A stretch of 31,017 nt of DNA from the NCBI GenBank assembly GCA_035308365.1, contig DATGGU010000028.1, positions 1 to 31,017 of the forward strand, in the 5' to 3' direction. The stretch comes from PALSA-505 sp035308365 (GTDB lineage Bacteria > Actinomycetota > Actinomycetes > Streptosporangiales > Streptosporangiaceae). A program made the position numbers and the translations under genes. Below are positions 13,472-21,974 of this stretch, piece after piece; within the stretch, counting starts at the first letter, position 1, and every line of letters begins with the position of its first letter. The notes under the pieces were generated by a model that made no database searches, was not told the origin of the DNA, and saw only the letters and a list, made by a program, of their open reading frames with translations.

Positions 13472-13590
13472 CTTGCGGCCCTGGGGTTTTCCCCCGGGTG
13501 AAGACGGGCGGTAGCCGCATACCGCGGTCAGCGTGCCATCCCTAGCGTGATCGGCGTGGCACGTACATGCGTGCGCTCTAGGAGGCAATG

Positions 13591-14364
13591 ATGATCGAGG
13601 CTAGCGGGCTGACCAAGCGTTTCGGGAGCACGGTCGCCGTCGACGGCCTGAGTTTCGAGGTCCGGCCGGGGATGGTAACCGGCTTCCTCGGCCCGAACGG
13701 ATCGGGCAAATCCACCACGATGCGCATGATCATGGGCTTGGACCGCCCGGACGCGGGCCAGGCGCGGATCGGCGGCCGCCGCTACGGCGAGCTGCGCTGG
13801 CCGCTGCGTGAGGTCGGCGCGCTGCTCGAGGCGAGATCCTTCCACCCGGGCAGGCCGGCCCGGGCGCACCTGGCCGCACTGGCCGCCGCCAACGGCATCG
13901 CGGCCTCCCGGGTGGACGCGGTGCTGGCCCAGACCGGGCTCACCGAGGTCGCGGGCAAGCGGCCGGGAAAGTTCTCGCTCGGCATGGCGCAGCGGCTCGG
14001 TATTGCCACCGCGCTGCTCGGCGACCCCGGGGTGCTGCTGCTGGACGAGCCGGTCAACGGCCTGGATCCGGAGGGCATCCGCTGGATCCGCTACCTGCTC
14101 AAGCAGCTTGCCGCCCAGGGCAGGACGGTCTTCGTGTCCAGCCATTTGATCAGCGAGATGGCGCTGATGGCCGACCACCTGATCGTGATCGGGCGCGGGC
14201 GGCTGCTCGCCGACACCACCGTGGCCGGGCTGTCCGCCGGGTCGGCCTCACTGGAGGACGCGTTCTTCGAGCTGACCTCGGGAGCGTCCCAGTTCCGGGC
14301 CGGGCTGCTGGCCGGCGATTTCCACGCCCCATGGCAGGGCACCGTAGAGAGAAGGCACGCATGA
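13591..14364 (+). CDS. ABC transporter ATP-binding protein
   Basis: This 257-aa ATPase of the drug/bacteriocin-export type (CcmA/DrrA-like) has Walker A GPNGSGKST, a Q-loop region near LREVGALLEARSFHPG, the signature FSLGMAQRL (degenerate LSGGQ), Walker B VLLLDEP and the H-loop SSHLISEM. It is missing no key part. The ATG at 13591 is 5 bases after AGGAGG; the preceding ATG at 13588 is only 2 bases away, so I use the second. It overlaps the permease as ATGA at 14361 and heads a four-gene operon ending in a two-component system, suggesting that the sensor controls or senses through this transporter. Confidence 0.92.
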   Translation: MIEASGLTKRFGSTVAVDGLSFEVRPGMVTGFLGPNGSGKSTTMRMIMGLDRPDAGQARIGGRRYGELRWPLREVGALLEARSFHPGRPARAHLAALAAANGIAASRVDAVLAQTGLTEVAGKRPGKFSLGMAQRLGIATALLGDPGVLLLDEPVNGLDPEGIRWIRYLLKQLAAQGRTVFVSSHLISEMALMADHLIVIGRGRLLADTTVAGLSAGSASLEDAFFELTSGASQFRAGLLAGDFHAPWQGTVERRHA

Positions 14365-15161
14365 CCGCGATCACCGCATCCCACGCCCGCCGCGCCAGCG
14401 GCGGCTACCGGTTCCGCCATGTGGCGAGCATGGAATGGATCAAGCTGCGCAGCCAGCGCTACCCGCTGTGGACGCTGGCGGCCATGTCCGCCCTCATGAT
14501 CGGCATTGGCGTGCTCACCGGCCACAACGCGCCCCGGCACAACCTGTCCGGCTATGACCCGACCAACGCGGGGCTGGCCGGGCTGGCCATCGCCCAGCTC
14601 GTGGTTGGCGTGCTCGGCGTGCTGATGATGACGGGGGAGTACTCATCCGGGCTGATCAGGGCCACGTTCGCGGCCGTGCCGAGGCGGCGGCTCGTGCTGG
14701 CCGCCAAGGCGGTCATCTTCGGCACCGGCACGCTGGTGCTCGGCGAGATCCTCGCCTTCATCACGTTCTTCGCCATGCGGCTGTCGCTGCCCGCGGGCGT
14801 CCCGCACCCGGCTCTCGGCCAGCCGGGAGTGCTGCGCGCGGTGATCATGGCCGGGGTGTACCTGTGCCTGATCGGGCTGATCGGCATGGGCATCGGCACC
14901 CTCGTGCGGCACACGGCGGTGGCGATCAGCATCCTGGTCGCGCTGCTGTTCGTGATCTCGATCGTGCTGCTCGCCCTGCCGCACCACATGGCCTACCCGG
15001 TGGGGAAGTTCCTGCCCGTGATCATCGCGGAGAACTCGCTCACCGCGGTCGTGCCCACCACTCCGGCCCTGCCGGTGTGGACGGGACTGGGCATGATGTG
15101 CCTGTACACGGCCGTGCTGCTGGGCGCCGGCGGCTGGCTGCTCGCCCGCAGGGACGCCTGA
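14361..15161 (+). CDS. ABC-2 type transporter permease
   Basis: This 266-aa protein has about six membrane helices, starting with PLWTLAAMSALMIGIGVLTG and ending in GLGMMCLYTAVLLGAGGWLL, after a 40-residue cytoplasmic N-terminus containing MEWIKLRSQRYP, a typical ABC-2 permease opening. It also has the conserved MMTGEYSSGLIRATFAAVPRR loop. The start overlaps the ATPase stop, so the two subunits are co-translated. The substrate is unknown; similar pairs export antibiotics, lipids or peptides. A histidine kinase follows after 49 bases. Confidence 0.9.
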   Translation: MTAITASHARRASGGYRFRHVASMEWIKLRSQRYPLWTLAAMSALMIGIGVLTGHNAPRHNLSGYDPTNAGLAGLAIAQLVVGVLGVLMMTGEYSSGLIRATFAAVPRRRLVLAAKAVIFGTGTLVLGEILAFITFFAMRLSLPAGVPHPALGQPGVLRAVIMAGVYLCLIGLIGMGIGTLVRHTAVAISILVALLFVISIVLLALPHHMAYPVGKFLPVIIAENSLTAVVPTTPALPVWTGLGMMCLYTAVLLGAGGWLLARRDA

Positions 15162-15210
15162 AACCGGGCCGGATCCGCACACCCACGCTCACGGTGAAAC
15201 AGGAGCCGGC

Positions 15211-16548
15211 GTGAGCTGGGAGGACAATGGTGCGGTGAGCACCCCGCCGGATGGACTGGTGCGCGCGGCCGTGCGCGCACCGTTCAGCCAGCGTGCCTGG
15301 CGAGAGGTGCTGTACGCGGTGGCCGGTGTGGTGCCGGCCGCAGTGGGGTTCTGGCTGGTGGTCACGCTGCTCATCGGCGGTACCGTGCTGACGGTCAGCC
15401 TGCTCGGCACGTTCATCGGGCTGCTCGTGCTGGTGCTCACCCTCCGGCTGTCCCGGGCACTCGGGTCGCTGCACCGCAGGATCGCCGGCCGGCTGCTGCG
15501 CACCGAGTTCGCCGCGCCGCCGGCGTTCCGCCCGGGCCGGGGGGTGCTGCGCCGGGTGGACGCCAGGCTGCGCGACGGCACCGGCTGGCGGTCGCTGGCC
15601 TACCTGGTGCTCAAGCTCCCGGTCACGCTGCTGCAGGCGTACGCGGTCAGTTTCTGGGTCATCGGCGTGCTCGACATGGGCTTCCCGATGTGGTGGCTGC
15701 TGTTCCACCACGGCTCGCAGAGTGCGATGTCGGTCATCTCGCCACTGCCCTTCGGCCAGTTCGGCATCAGCAACTGGGCGGGCACGCTGGCCGCCTACCT
15801 GGTGGGCGGCCTGATCCTGCTGGCCGCGCCCTGGGTGATGCGGGCCGTGACGGCCGGGGACCGCTGGCTGATCCGCAACCTGCTCGGCCCGGCGCAGCTC
15901 GCCCAGCGGGTCGCCGAACTGGAGCAGAGCCGGGCGCACGCGGTGGACGACGCGGCCGCCGCGCTGCGCCGGGTGGAGCGGGATCTGCACGACGGCGCCC
16001 AGGTCAGGCTCGCCGCGCTGGCCATGGGCCTGGGCATGGCCAAGGAGAAGCTCGGCCTGGACGGCGACCCCGCCGAGCTGGACCGGATCCGCGAGCTGGT
16101 CGACTCCGCGCACCGCAACGCCAAGGAAGCCCTGGTCGAGCTGCGCGACCTGGCCAGGGGCATCCACCCGCCGGTGCTGGACGCCGGCCTGGCCGACGCG
16201 CTGGTCACGCTCGCCGCCCGCAGCCTGGTCCCGGTCGAGCTGACCACCGGCATCCGCGAGCGCCCGACGCCGGCCATCGAGACCATCGCCTACTTCTGCG
16301 CCGCCGAACTGCTGGCCAACGTGGCCAAGCACAGCGGCGCCAACAAGGTGACCATGGATGCGGTGCAGCGCGGCAAGGTGCTGCGGCTGCGAGTCAGCGA
16401 CGACGGGGTGGGCGGCGCCGACCCGGCCCGGGGCAGTGGGCTGCCGGGCCTGATCCAGCGGGTCCGCACCGTCGATGGCCGGCTGGACCTGACCAGCCCG
16501 GAAGGCGGGCCGACGGTGGTCACCATCGAGCTGCCCCTGCGGGCATGA
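15211..16548 (+). CDS. Sensor histidine kinase (HisKA_3 type)
   Basis: This 445-aa membrane kinase has an N-terminal sensor region of four predicted helices (two near 30-75, then around VLKLPVTLLQAYAVSFWVIG and AAYLVGGLILLAAPWVM), a coiled-coil linker (AELEQSRAHAVDDAAAALRR), a HisKA_3 dimerisation domain with phospho-His260 in ERDLHDGAQVRLAALAMGLG, and a HATPase domain with an N-box (ELLANVAKHSGANKV), G1 (DDGVGG) and G2 (GSGLPGL). GTG 15211 follows AGGAG by 5-6 bases; an in-frame GTG at 15235 is the alternative. It sits 13 bases before its response regulator and should phosphorylate it. Confidence 0.92.
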   Translation: MSWEDNGAVSTPPDGLVRAAVRAPFSQRAWREVLYAVAGVVPAAVGFWLVVTLLIGGTVLTVSLLGTFIGLLVLVLTLRLSRALGSLHRRIAGRLLRTEFAAPPAFRPGRGVLRRVDARLRDGTGWRSLAYLVLKLPVTLLQAYAVSFWVIGVLDMGFPMWWLLFHHGSQSAMSVISPLPFGQFGISNWAGTLAAYLVGGLILLAAPWVMRAVTAGDRWLIRNLLGPAQLAQRVAELEQSRAHAVDDAAAALRRVERDLHDGAQVRLAALAMGLGMAKEKLGLDGDPAELDRIRELVDSAHRNAKEALVELRDLARGIHPPVLDAGLADALVTLAARSLVPVELTTGIRERPTPAIETIAYFCAAELLANVAKHSGANKVTMDAVQRGKVLRLRVSDDGVGGADPARGSGLPGLIQRVRTVDGRLDLTSPEGGPTVVTIELPLRA

Positions 16549-16561
16549 GACCATCGCCCCC

Positions 16562-17206
16562 ATGCGGGTAGCCATCGCCGAGGACGCCGGACTGCTGCGC
16601 GAGGGCCTGGTGCAGATGCTGACCGACCGCGGGCACGAGGTGTGTGCCGCGGTCGCCGACGGGGAGGCGTTGCTGGCCGCCGTGGCGCGGCACCGCCCGG
16701 CGGTGGCCGTGGTGGATATCAGGATGCCGCCGACCCACACCGACGAGGGACTGCGGGCCGCGCTGCGGCTGCGCGCCGACCACCCGGGCACCGGCGTGCT
16801 GGTGTTCTCCCAGTACATCGAGACCAAGTACGCGGCCAGGCTGCTCGAGGGCAACGCTTCCGGAGTGGGCTACCTGCTCAAGGACCGGGTGGCGGACGTG
16901 GCCGAGTTCTCCGACGCGCTGGAGCGGGTCGGCTCGGGCGGCACCGCCCTCGACCCCGAGGTGGTCAGCCAGTTGCTCGGGGCCAGCCGCCGCAGCGCCG
17001 GGCTCGCCTCGCTCACCCCGCGCGAGATCGACGTGCTGTCGCTGATGGCCGAAGGCCGGTCCAACGCCGGCATCGCGGCCAGCCTCGTGGTCTCGGGCGG
17101 CGCGGTGGAAAAGCACGTGGCCAGCATCTTCGCCAAGCTGAGCCTGCCACCCTCGGAAGGTGACAACCGGCGGGTGCTCGCCGTGCTGCGCTACCTCGGA
17201 AGCTGA
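16562..17206 (+). CDS. Response regulator, NarL/FixJ family
   Basis: This 214-aa regulator has an N-terminal receiver domain with acidic pocket residues E7/D8, phospho-acceptor D52 in VVDIRMPP, a switch Ser in VLVFSQYIE and Lys in YLLKDRV, then a LuxR-type helix-turn-helix at about 149-195 (LTPREIDVLSLMAEGRSNAGIAA). It is the partner of the kinase 13 bases upstream and probably controls the ABC transporter genes of the same operon. The HTH is slightly divergent in the recognition helix (VVSGGAVEKHVASIF). Confidence 0.93.
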   Translation: MRVAIAEDAGLLREGLVQMLTDRGHEVCAAVADGEALLAAVARHRPAVAVVDIRMPPTHTDEGLRAALRLRADHPGTGVLVFSQYIETKYAARLLEGNASGVGYLLKDRVADVAEFSDALERVGSGGTALDPEVVSQLLGASRRSAGLASLTPREIDVLSLMAEGRSNAGIAASLVVSGGAVEKHVASIFAKLSLPPSEGDNRRVLAVLRYLGS

Positions 17207-17338
17207 GCGCCGGCCCGCCCCGAGGTTTGGCCTGGGTGAACGAGCTGCGGGGCTGGCCTGGGTGAACGCGTCCGCGCCCCACCGTAATGAAGGAAATACC
17301 TTTCCGGGAGGTGCTGCGGTATCTGCCAGAATCCGGGT
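17207..17338 (+). promoter_or_regulatory. Region upstream of the S9 peptidase with a direct repeat and a -10 box
   Basis: TGGCCTGGGTGAACG occurs twice, at 17228-17242 and 17254-17268, a 15-bp perfect direct repeat with a 26-bp period. Further on, CAGAAT (17327-17332) ends 6 bases before ATG 17339, giving a probable leaderless start. GGAAA-TACC-TTTCC (17291-17304) is a small inverted repeat between them. The direct repeat could be a binding site for a dimeric activator; a simple tandem duplication is the alternative. Confidence 0.4.
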
Positions 17339-19471
17339 ATGACCGCAGAGATCACCTTCCCGCGCCAGCAGGCCCGCACCCTGAGGTTCACGCTCGGCGC
17401 CCCGCACAGCTTCGCCATCGCCCCCGACGGCTCCCGCATCGCCTTTCTGCGGTCACGGTCGGGCACCGACCGGGTCAACTGCCTGTGGGTCCGCGACGTC
17501 GCCAGCGGGACCGAGCGGGTCGTCGCCGACCCGGCGGTGATCCTCGACGGGGCCGGCGAATACCTGCCGCCGGAGGAGCGGGCCAGGCGCGAGCGGGTCA
17601 GGCAGCCGGGGGAGGGCGTGGTCGACTTCGCCACCGACACCGCCGTCAGCCTCGCGGTCTTCACCCTGTCCGGGCGGTTGTTCACGGCCCGCCTCGGCAG
17701 TGCTTCATCTGCCGGAACCACACCTTACGGCGGCACCGTCAAGGAGATCACCTCGGTGAAGGGACCGGTCGTGGATCCCCGGCCGAATCCGGGCGGGACG
17801 CACATCGCCTATGTCAGCGGGGGAGCGCTGCGCGTGGTGGCCACCGACGGCAGCGGGGACCGGGCGCTGGCCGAGCCCGGGGGCCCGGAGGTCAGCTACG
17901 GGCTGGCCGAGTTCGTCGCGGCCGAGGAGATGGCCCGCACCCGCGGCTACTGGTGGTCACCGGACGGGCAGAGCCTGCTGGTCGCCCGGGTGGACGTCAG
18001 CCCGGTGCTCATCTGGCACGTGTCCGACCCGGCCAGCCCGGAGCGGCCGGCCACCACGATCCGCTACCCGGCCGCGGGCACCGCGAACGCCGACGTCACC
18101 CTGATCCTCGCCGGGCTGGACGGCAGCACGCACCCGGTGCCCTGGGACACGGCCGCCTTCCCCTACCTGACGTCGGTGCACTGGACCAAGCACGGGCCGG
18201 CGCTGGTCCAGATCCAGACCCGCGACCAGCGCACCGTGCGGGTGCTCACCGTGGCGGCCGATGGCAGCACAGCCGTGCTCGCCGAGGACAGCGACCCCGC
18301 CTGGGTGTCGCTGGTGCCGGGCACGCCGGCCTGGACCGCCGGCGGTCGCCTGGTCCGGGTGGTGGCCCGGGACGGCGCCTACCGGCTGATGGCCGGCGAC
18401 GAGCTGGTCACGCCGGCCGGAACGGACGCGCTGCAGGTGCGCGAGGTGCTCGACACCGGCGCGGACGTGCTGTTCACCGCGTCCGCGCAGGACCCCACGC
18501 AGATCCACGTGTACATCGCGGGACCGGACGGTCTCACCCAGGTCTCCACGGTGGCCGGCTCGCACACGGCGACGCGGTCCGGCGGCGTCACGGTGCTGAA
18601 GTCGGGGTCGCTGGAGTGGTTCGGGTCGCGGGTGTTCGTACTGCGCGACGGCGTGGCCGCCGGGGAGATCGAGTCGTTCGCCGAGACGCCGGTGCTCACC
18701 CCGGAGGTGACGCACCTGGTCGTCGGCGAGCACGCGCTGCGCTGCGCGCTGCTGTTGCCGGCCGGCTACAAGCCGGGCCCGGATCGCGCGCTGCCGGTGC
18801 TGCTCGACCCCTACGGCGGCCCGGCCGGCCAGCGGGTGATGTCCGTCCGCAACATGTACCTGGAACCGCAGTGGTTCGCCGACCAGGGCTTCGCCGTGGT
18901 GGTCATCGACGGCCGCGGCACCCCGGGCCGCGGGCCGGACTGGGACCGGCTGGTCCAGTACAACCAGTCGGCGCCCAACCTGGAAGACCAGGCGGACGGG
19001 CTGGCCGCGGTGGCCGCCGCCCACCCCTGCCTGGACACCAGCCGGGTGGCGATCCGCGGCTGGTCACACGGCGGCTACCTGGCCGCCCTGGCCGTGCTGC
19101 GCAGGCCGGAGACCTTCCACGCCGCGGTGGCCGGCGCGCCGGTCAGCGACGAGCGCCTCTACGACACCCACTACACCGAGCGCTACCTCGGCCTGCCGGA
19201 CGAGCACCCGGAGGCCTACGAGCAGGACTCGCTGATCGCGGACGCGCCCAAGCTGCGCCGCCCGCTCATGCTGATCCACGGCTTTGCCGACGACAACGTG
19301 CTGGTGGCGCACACGCTGCGGCTGTCGGCGGCGCTGCTCGCCGCCGGCCGGCCACACACCGTGCTGCCACTGACCGGCATCACCCACATGGCGGCGAAGC
19401 ACGAGGAAGTCGCCGAGAACCTGCTGCTGCTCCAGCTCGACTTCATCCGGCGCGCGCTGGGCTGTGCCTAA
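17339..19471 (+). CDS. S9 family prolyl oligopeptidase (DPP4-like)
   Basis: This 710-aa protein has an N-terminal DPPIV-type beta-propeller (including the EFVAAEEMARTRGYWWSPDG helix-strand element that holds the substrate N-terminus through a Glu pair) and a C-terminal alpha/beta-hydrolase domain. The triad is Ser576 in GWSHGGY, Asp651 or Asp652 in HGFADDNV and His683 in THMAAKHEE. VDGRGTPGRGPDWDR is also typical. It is expected to remove dipeptides, often Xaa-Pro, from peptide N-termini in the cytoplasm, as no signal peptide is present. It stands alone after the two-component system and ends 39 bases from the convergent LacI gene. Confidence 0.92.
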   Translation: MTAEITFPRQQARTLRFTLGAPHSFAIAPDGSRIAFLRSRSGTDRVNCLWVRDVASGTERVVADPAVILDGAGEYLPPEERARRERVRQPGEGVVDFATDTAVSLAVFTLSGRLFTARLGSASSAGTTPYGGTVKEITSVKGPVVDPRPNPGGTHIAYVSGGALRVVATDGSGDRALAEPGGPEVSYGLAEFVAAEEMARTRGYWWSPDGQSLLVARVDVSPVLIWHVSDPASPERPATTIRYPAAGTANADVTLILAGLDGSTHPVPWDTAAFPYLTSVHWTKHGPALVQIQTRDQRTVRVLTVAADGSTAVLAEDSDPAWVSLVPGTPAWTAGGRLVRVVARDGAYRLMAGDELVTPAGTDALQVREVLDTGADVLFTASAQDPTQIHVYIAGPDGLTQVSTVAGSHTATRSGGVTVLKSGSLEWFGSRVFVLRDGVAAGEIESFAETPVLTPEVTHLVVGEHALRCALLLPAGYKPGPDRALPVLLDPYGGPAGQRVMSVRNMYLEPQWFADQGFAVVVIDGRGTPGRGPDWDRLVQYNQSAPNLEDQADGLAAVAAAHPCLDTSRVAIRGWSHGGYLAALAVLRRPETFHAAVAGAPVSDERLYDTHYTERYLGLPDEHPEAYEQDSLIADAPKLRRPLMLIHGFADDNVLVAHTLRLSAALLAAGRPHTVLPLTGITHMAAKHEEVAENLLLLQLDFIRRALGCA

Positions 19472-19510
19472 TCTGCCGGGACACGCCCTACGGCACCAGC
19501 CTGGCGTCAA

Positions 19511-20536
19511 TCAGGCCCGGCTGGGCTGCGGTGGGCCGGTGGACTCGCGCACGGACAGCGCGACCGGCATCAGCACCGACTCGTCCCGGGGGGCCCGGCG
19601 CAGCCTGCCCAGCAGCAGCCGGGCCGCTTCGGCGCCCAGTTCGTGCTGCGGGACGTGCACGGTGGTCAGGGCCGGCCGCAGCTTGTCCACGAACGGCATG
19701 TCGTTGAAGCCGATCACGCTGATGTCGTCCGGGCAGCGCAGCCCGTGCTCGGCGAGCGCGTCGTAGACGCCGAGGGCCACCATGTCGTTGCCGGCGATGA
19801 CCGCGGAGATGGGCTCCCCGGCGCTGAGCAGCTCACCCAGGGCGCGCGCACCCTCCGCCTCCGACCAGGTGCTGCACAGCTTGATCAGCGACTCGTCCTG
19901 CGCAAGACCGTGCTCCCGCACGGCGGCCCGGAAGGCGTCCAGGCGGGTGACGCCGGTCGAGGTGTCCTGCGGGCCGGCGATGTGCGCGACCCGGCGGTGC
20001 CCGAGCCCGGCCAGGTGGCTGACGGCCAGCCGGATTCCGGCGGTGTCGTCCGGCACGGCCCAGGGCAGCGGCAGGTCGTCCCGGTGCCGGTTGACCAGCA
20101 CGACCGGCAGGTCGCCGTCGGCAAGCGTTTCGAGCAGCGGATGGCTGAGCCTGGCCGTGGCCAGGATGAGGCCGTCCACGCTGCGTGCCCGCAGCGAGGC
20201 GACCAGATGCTCCTCCTGGCCGGGGTTGTTGTCGGTGTTCACGATCAGCAGCACGTAGCCGTGCGGCGAGAGCGCGGACTCGATCCCGCGGACGATGGGC
20301 GGGAACAGCGGGTTGGTCAGGTCGGGCACGACGACGCCGATGCTGGACGAGCGGGAGGTGCGCAGGCTCCTGGCCACCGCGTTCGGCCGGTAGCCGAGTT
20401 CCGCCGCGGCCCTTAGCACCCGCTCGGCGGTGTCGGCGCTGGTCATCGCCTTGGTCGCCGGGTTCAGCGCCCGGGATGCGGTCGCCGGGTGCACGCCGGC
20501 CAGGGCGGCTACGTCACGCAGCGTTGGCACGCTCAC
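19511..20536 (-). CDS. LacI family transcriptional regulator
   Basis: This 341-aa regulator begins with a LacI helix-turn-helix (LRDVAALAGVHPATASRALN), a hinge helix (GYRPNAVARSLRTSRS) and a periplasmic-binding-protein-like sensor domain (SIGVVVPDLTNPLFPPIVRG ... VIGFNDMPFVDKLRPALTTV). All parts are intact. The ligand is probably a sugar, not predictable here; no sugar transport or catabolic genes are nearby. GTG 20536 overlaps the sigma factor stop as GTGA, so it is the second gene of that operon, an unusual partnership. The neighbouring peptidase gene is convergent. Confidence 0.92.
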   Translation of the reverse strand: MSVPTLRDVAALAGVHPATASRALNPATKAMTSADTAERVLRAAAELGYRPNAVARSLRTSRSSSIGVVVPDLTNPLFPPIVRGIESALSPHGYVLLIVNTDNNPGQEEHLVASLRARSVDGLILATARLSHPLLETLADGDLPVVLVNRHRDDLPLPWAVPDDTAGIRLAVSHLAGLGHRRVAHIAGPQDTSTGVTRLDAFRAAVREHGLAQDESLIKLCSTWSEAEGARALGELLSAGEPISAVIAGNDMVALGVYDALAEHGLRCPDDISVIGFNDMPFVDKLRPALTTVHVPQHELGAEAARLLLGRLRRAPRDESVLMPVALSVRESTGPPQPSRA

Positions 20537-21864
20537 CCGTGCACGCTACCTTCCACCAGCGTCTCGTGCCTGCTGGCCGCCGGGTTCCCGCCATGCGCTG
20601 GCTGCCCGCTGTCGTCCAGTGACTCACGGCTACGGCGCAGGAAGTCCCGCTCGGCCTCGTTCTGCGTGCACGTCATCGCCGTCTCGTAGGCCTGCGCCGC
20701 CTCCGCGATGCGGCCGAGCCTGCGCAGCAGCCCGGCCCTGATCGCGTGCAGCAGGTAGTAGCCGCTGAGGCTGTCGATGCCGTCGACCTCGGCGAGGGCG
20801 GCCTCGGGCCCGGTCACCTCGGCCACCGCGACAGCGCGGTTCAGCGCGACCACCGGGCTGGGTGTGAGCGCCATGAGCTGGTCGTACAGCGCCAGGATCT
20901 GCCGCCAGCCGGTGCTGGCCGCGCTGGCCGCGTCGCTGTGCACCGCGTTGATCGCCGCCTGGATCTGGTACGGCCCCGGCTGGCCGCGCTCCAGGCACTG
21001 GCGGACCAGGGCCTGGCCCTCGGCGATGAGCTCGCGATCCCACCGGCTGCGGTCCTGGTCGGCCAGGAGCACCAGGCCGCCGTCGGCGCTGACCCGGGCC
21101 GCCCGGCGGGACTCGGTCAGCAGCATGAGCGCCAGCAGCCCGGTGACCTCTGGCTCGCCCGGCATCAGCCCGGCCAGCAGCCGCCCGAGACGGATCGCCT
21201 CGGCGCACAGGTCCTCGCGGACCAGCCGGTCACCCGAGCTCGCGGCGTAGCCCTCGTTGAAGATGAGATAGATGACCACGGTCACGGCCCGCAGCCGGGC
21301 GGGCAACTCGTCCCCGGCCGGGATCCGGTAGGGGATCCGGGCGTCGCGGATCTTGCTCTTGGCCCGGACCAGGCGCTGGGCCATGGTGGACTCGGCGACC
21401 AGGAACGCGCGGGCGATCTCCGCCGTGCTGAGCCCGCCGAGCAGCCGCAGCGTGAGCGCAACCTGGGCGCTGGTGGCCAGCGCGGGATGGCAGCAGGTGA
21501 AGATCAGCCGCAGCCGGTCGTCGGGCACGCTCGTGTTTTCGGTTTCACTGTCGGCCTGCAACAGCGCGGCCTGGGCGTGCCTATCGGCGCGGGAGGCCTC
21601 CCGGCGGAGGCGGTCGATGGCCCGGTTGCGGGCCGTGGTGATGATCCAGCCCGCCGGGCTCGGCGGCAGCCCGTCGGCGGGCCACCGGGCCACGGCCGTG
21701 GTGAACGCCTCCTGCACGGCTTCCTCGGCGATGTCGATGTCACCGAACACGCGGACCAGGACGGAGACCGCGCGGCCGTACTCGGCCCGGAACACGCGCT
21801 CTATCTCGGTGCTGCCCGCACCGGGCCCGCACCCTGCGGCGCCTGGCAGGGGAGATGCCGTCAT
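20533..21864 (-). CDS. ECF-family RNA polymerase sigma factor with DUF6596/TPR-like C-terminus (ECF42 type)
   Basis: The 443-aa protein has sigma-70 region 2 (FRAEYGRAVSVLVRVFGDID, AEEAVQEAFTTAVARWP), region 4 (LSTAEIARAFLVAESTMAQR) and a long C-terminal extension from about residue 190 (LIFNEGYAASSGDRLVRED, RVSADGGLVLLADQDRSRWD, TGWRQILALYDQLMALTPSP) made of helical repeats. This is the layout of ECF42-type factors, whose C-terminal domain regulates activity instead of an anti-sigma factor. These genes usually sit beside DGPF/YCII-family genes; none is present in this window. It is divergent from the S33 hydrolase and coupled to a LacI regulator. Confidence 0.92.
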   Translation of the reverse strand: MTASPLPGAAGCGPGAGSTEIERVFRAEYGRAVSVLVRVFGDIDIAEEAVQEAFTTAVARWPADGLPPSPAGWIITTARNRAIDRLRREASRADRHAQAALLQADSETENTSVPDDRLRLIFTCCHPALATSAQVALTLRLLGGLSTAEIARAFLVAESTMAQRLVRAKSKIRDARIPYRIPAGDELPARLRAVTVVIYLIFNEGYAASSGDRLVREDLCAEAIRLGRLLAGLMPGEPEVTGLLALMLLTESRRAARVSADGGLVLLADQDRSRWDRELIAEGQALVRQCLERGQPGPYQIQAAINAVHSDAASAASTGWRQILALYDQLMALTPSPVVALNRAVAVAEVTGPEAALAEVDGIDSLSGYYLLHAIRAGLLRRLGRIAEAAQAYETAMTCTQNEAERDFLRRSRESLDDSGQPAHGGNPAASRHETLVEGSVHG

Positions 21865-21961
21865 CCCAGCGTCGTCCCCCTCCAGCGTCCGGAGTGATCC
21901 TTTTGTATGAGCTTACGCGGGTGGCCGTTAAATGAGTCGCAGGCCGGGGGAGCGCACGGTA

Positions 21962-21974
21962 TACGGTGCGGGTC
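21962..21974 (+). promoter_or_regulatory. -10 element for a leaderless S33 hydrolase mRNA
   Basis: TACGGT (21962-21967), within GGTATACGGT, ends 7 bases before ATG 21975. There is no Shine-Dalgarno. The 110-base divergent gap to the sigma factor gene also holds GTTAAATGAG, an unusually AT-rich run near 21928, and no recognisable ECF-type promoter pair that I can defend. Confidence 0.45.

Noticed and set aside
11437..13545. A 702-codon open frame on the plus strand opposite oligopeptidase B
   Set aside because: It is the antisense of a well-conserved gene with an intact catalytic triad; high GC keeps the complementary frame open, and the translation is low-complexity without any domain.
15040..16854. 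A 604-codon minus-strand open frame across the histidine kinase region
   Set aside because: It spans several well-supported plus-strand genes and reads as Arg/Pro/Gln/His-rich shadow sequence.
17287..19707. An 806-codon plus-strand open frame overlapping the S9 peptidase in another frame
   Set aside because: Composition is almost entirely Gly, Arg, Ala and Pro; the overlapping frame at 17339-19471 has the full peptidase signature.
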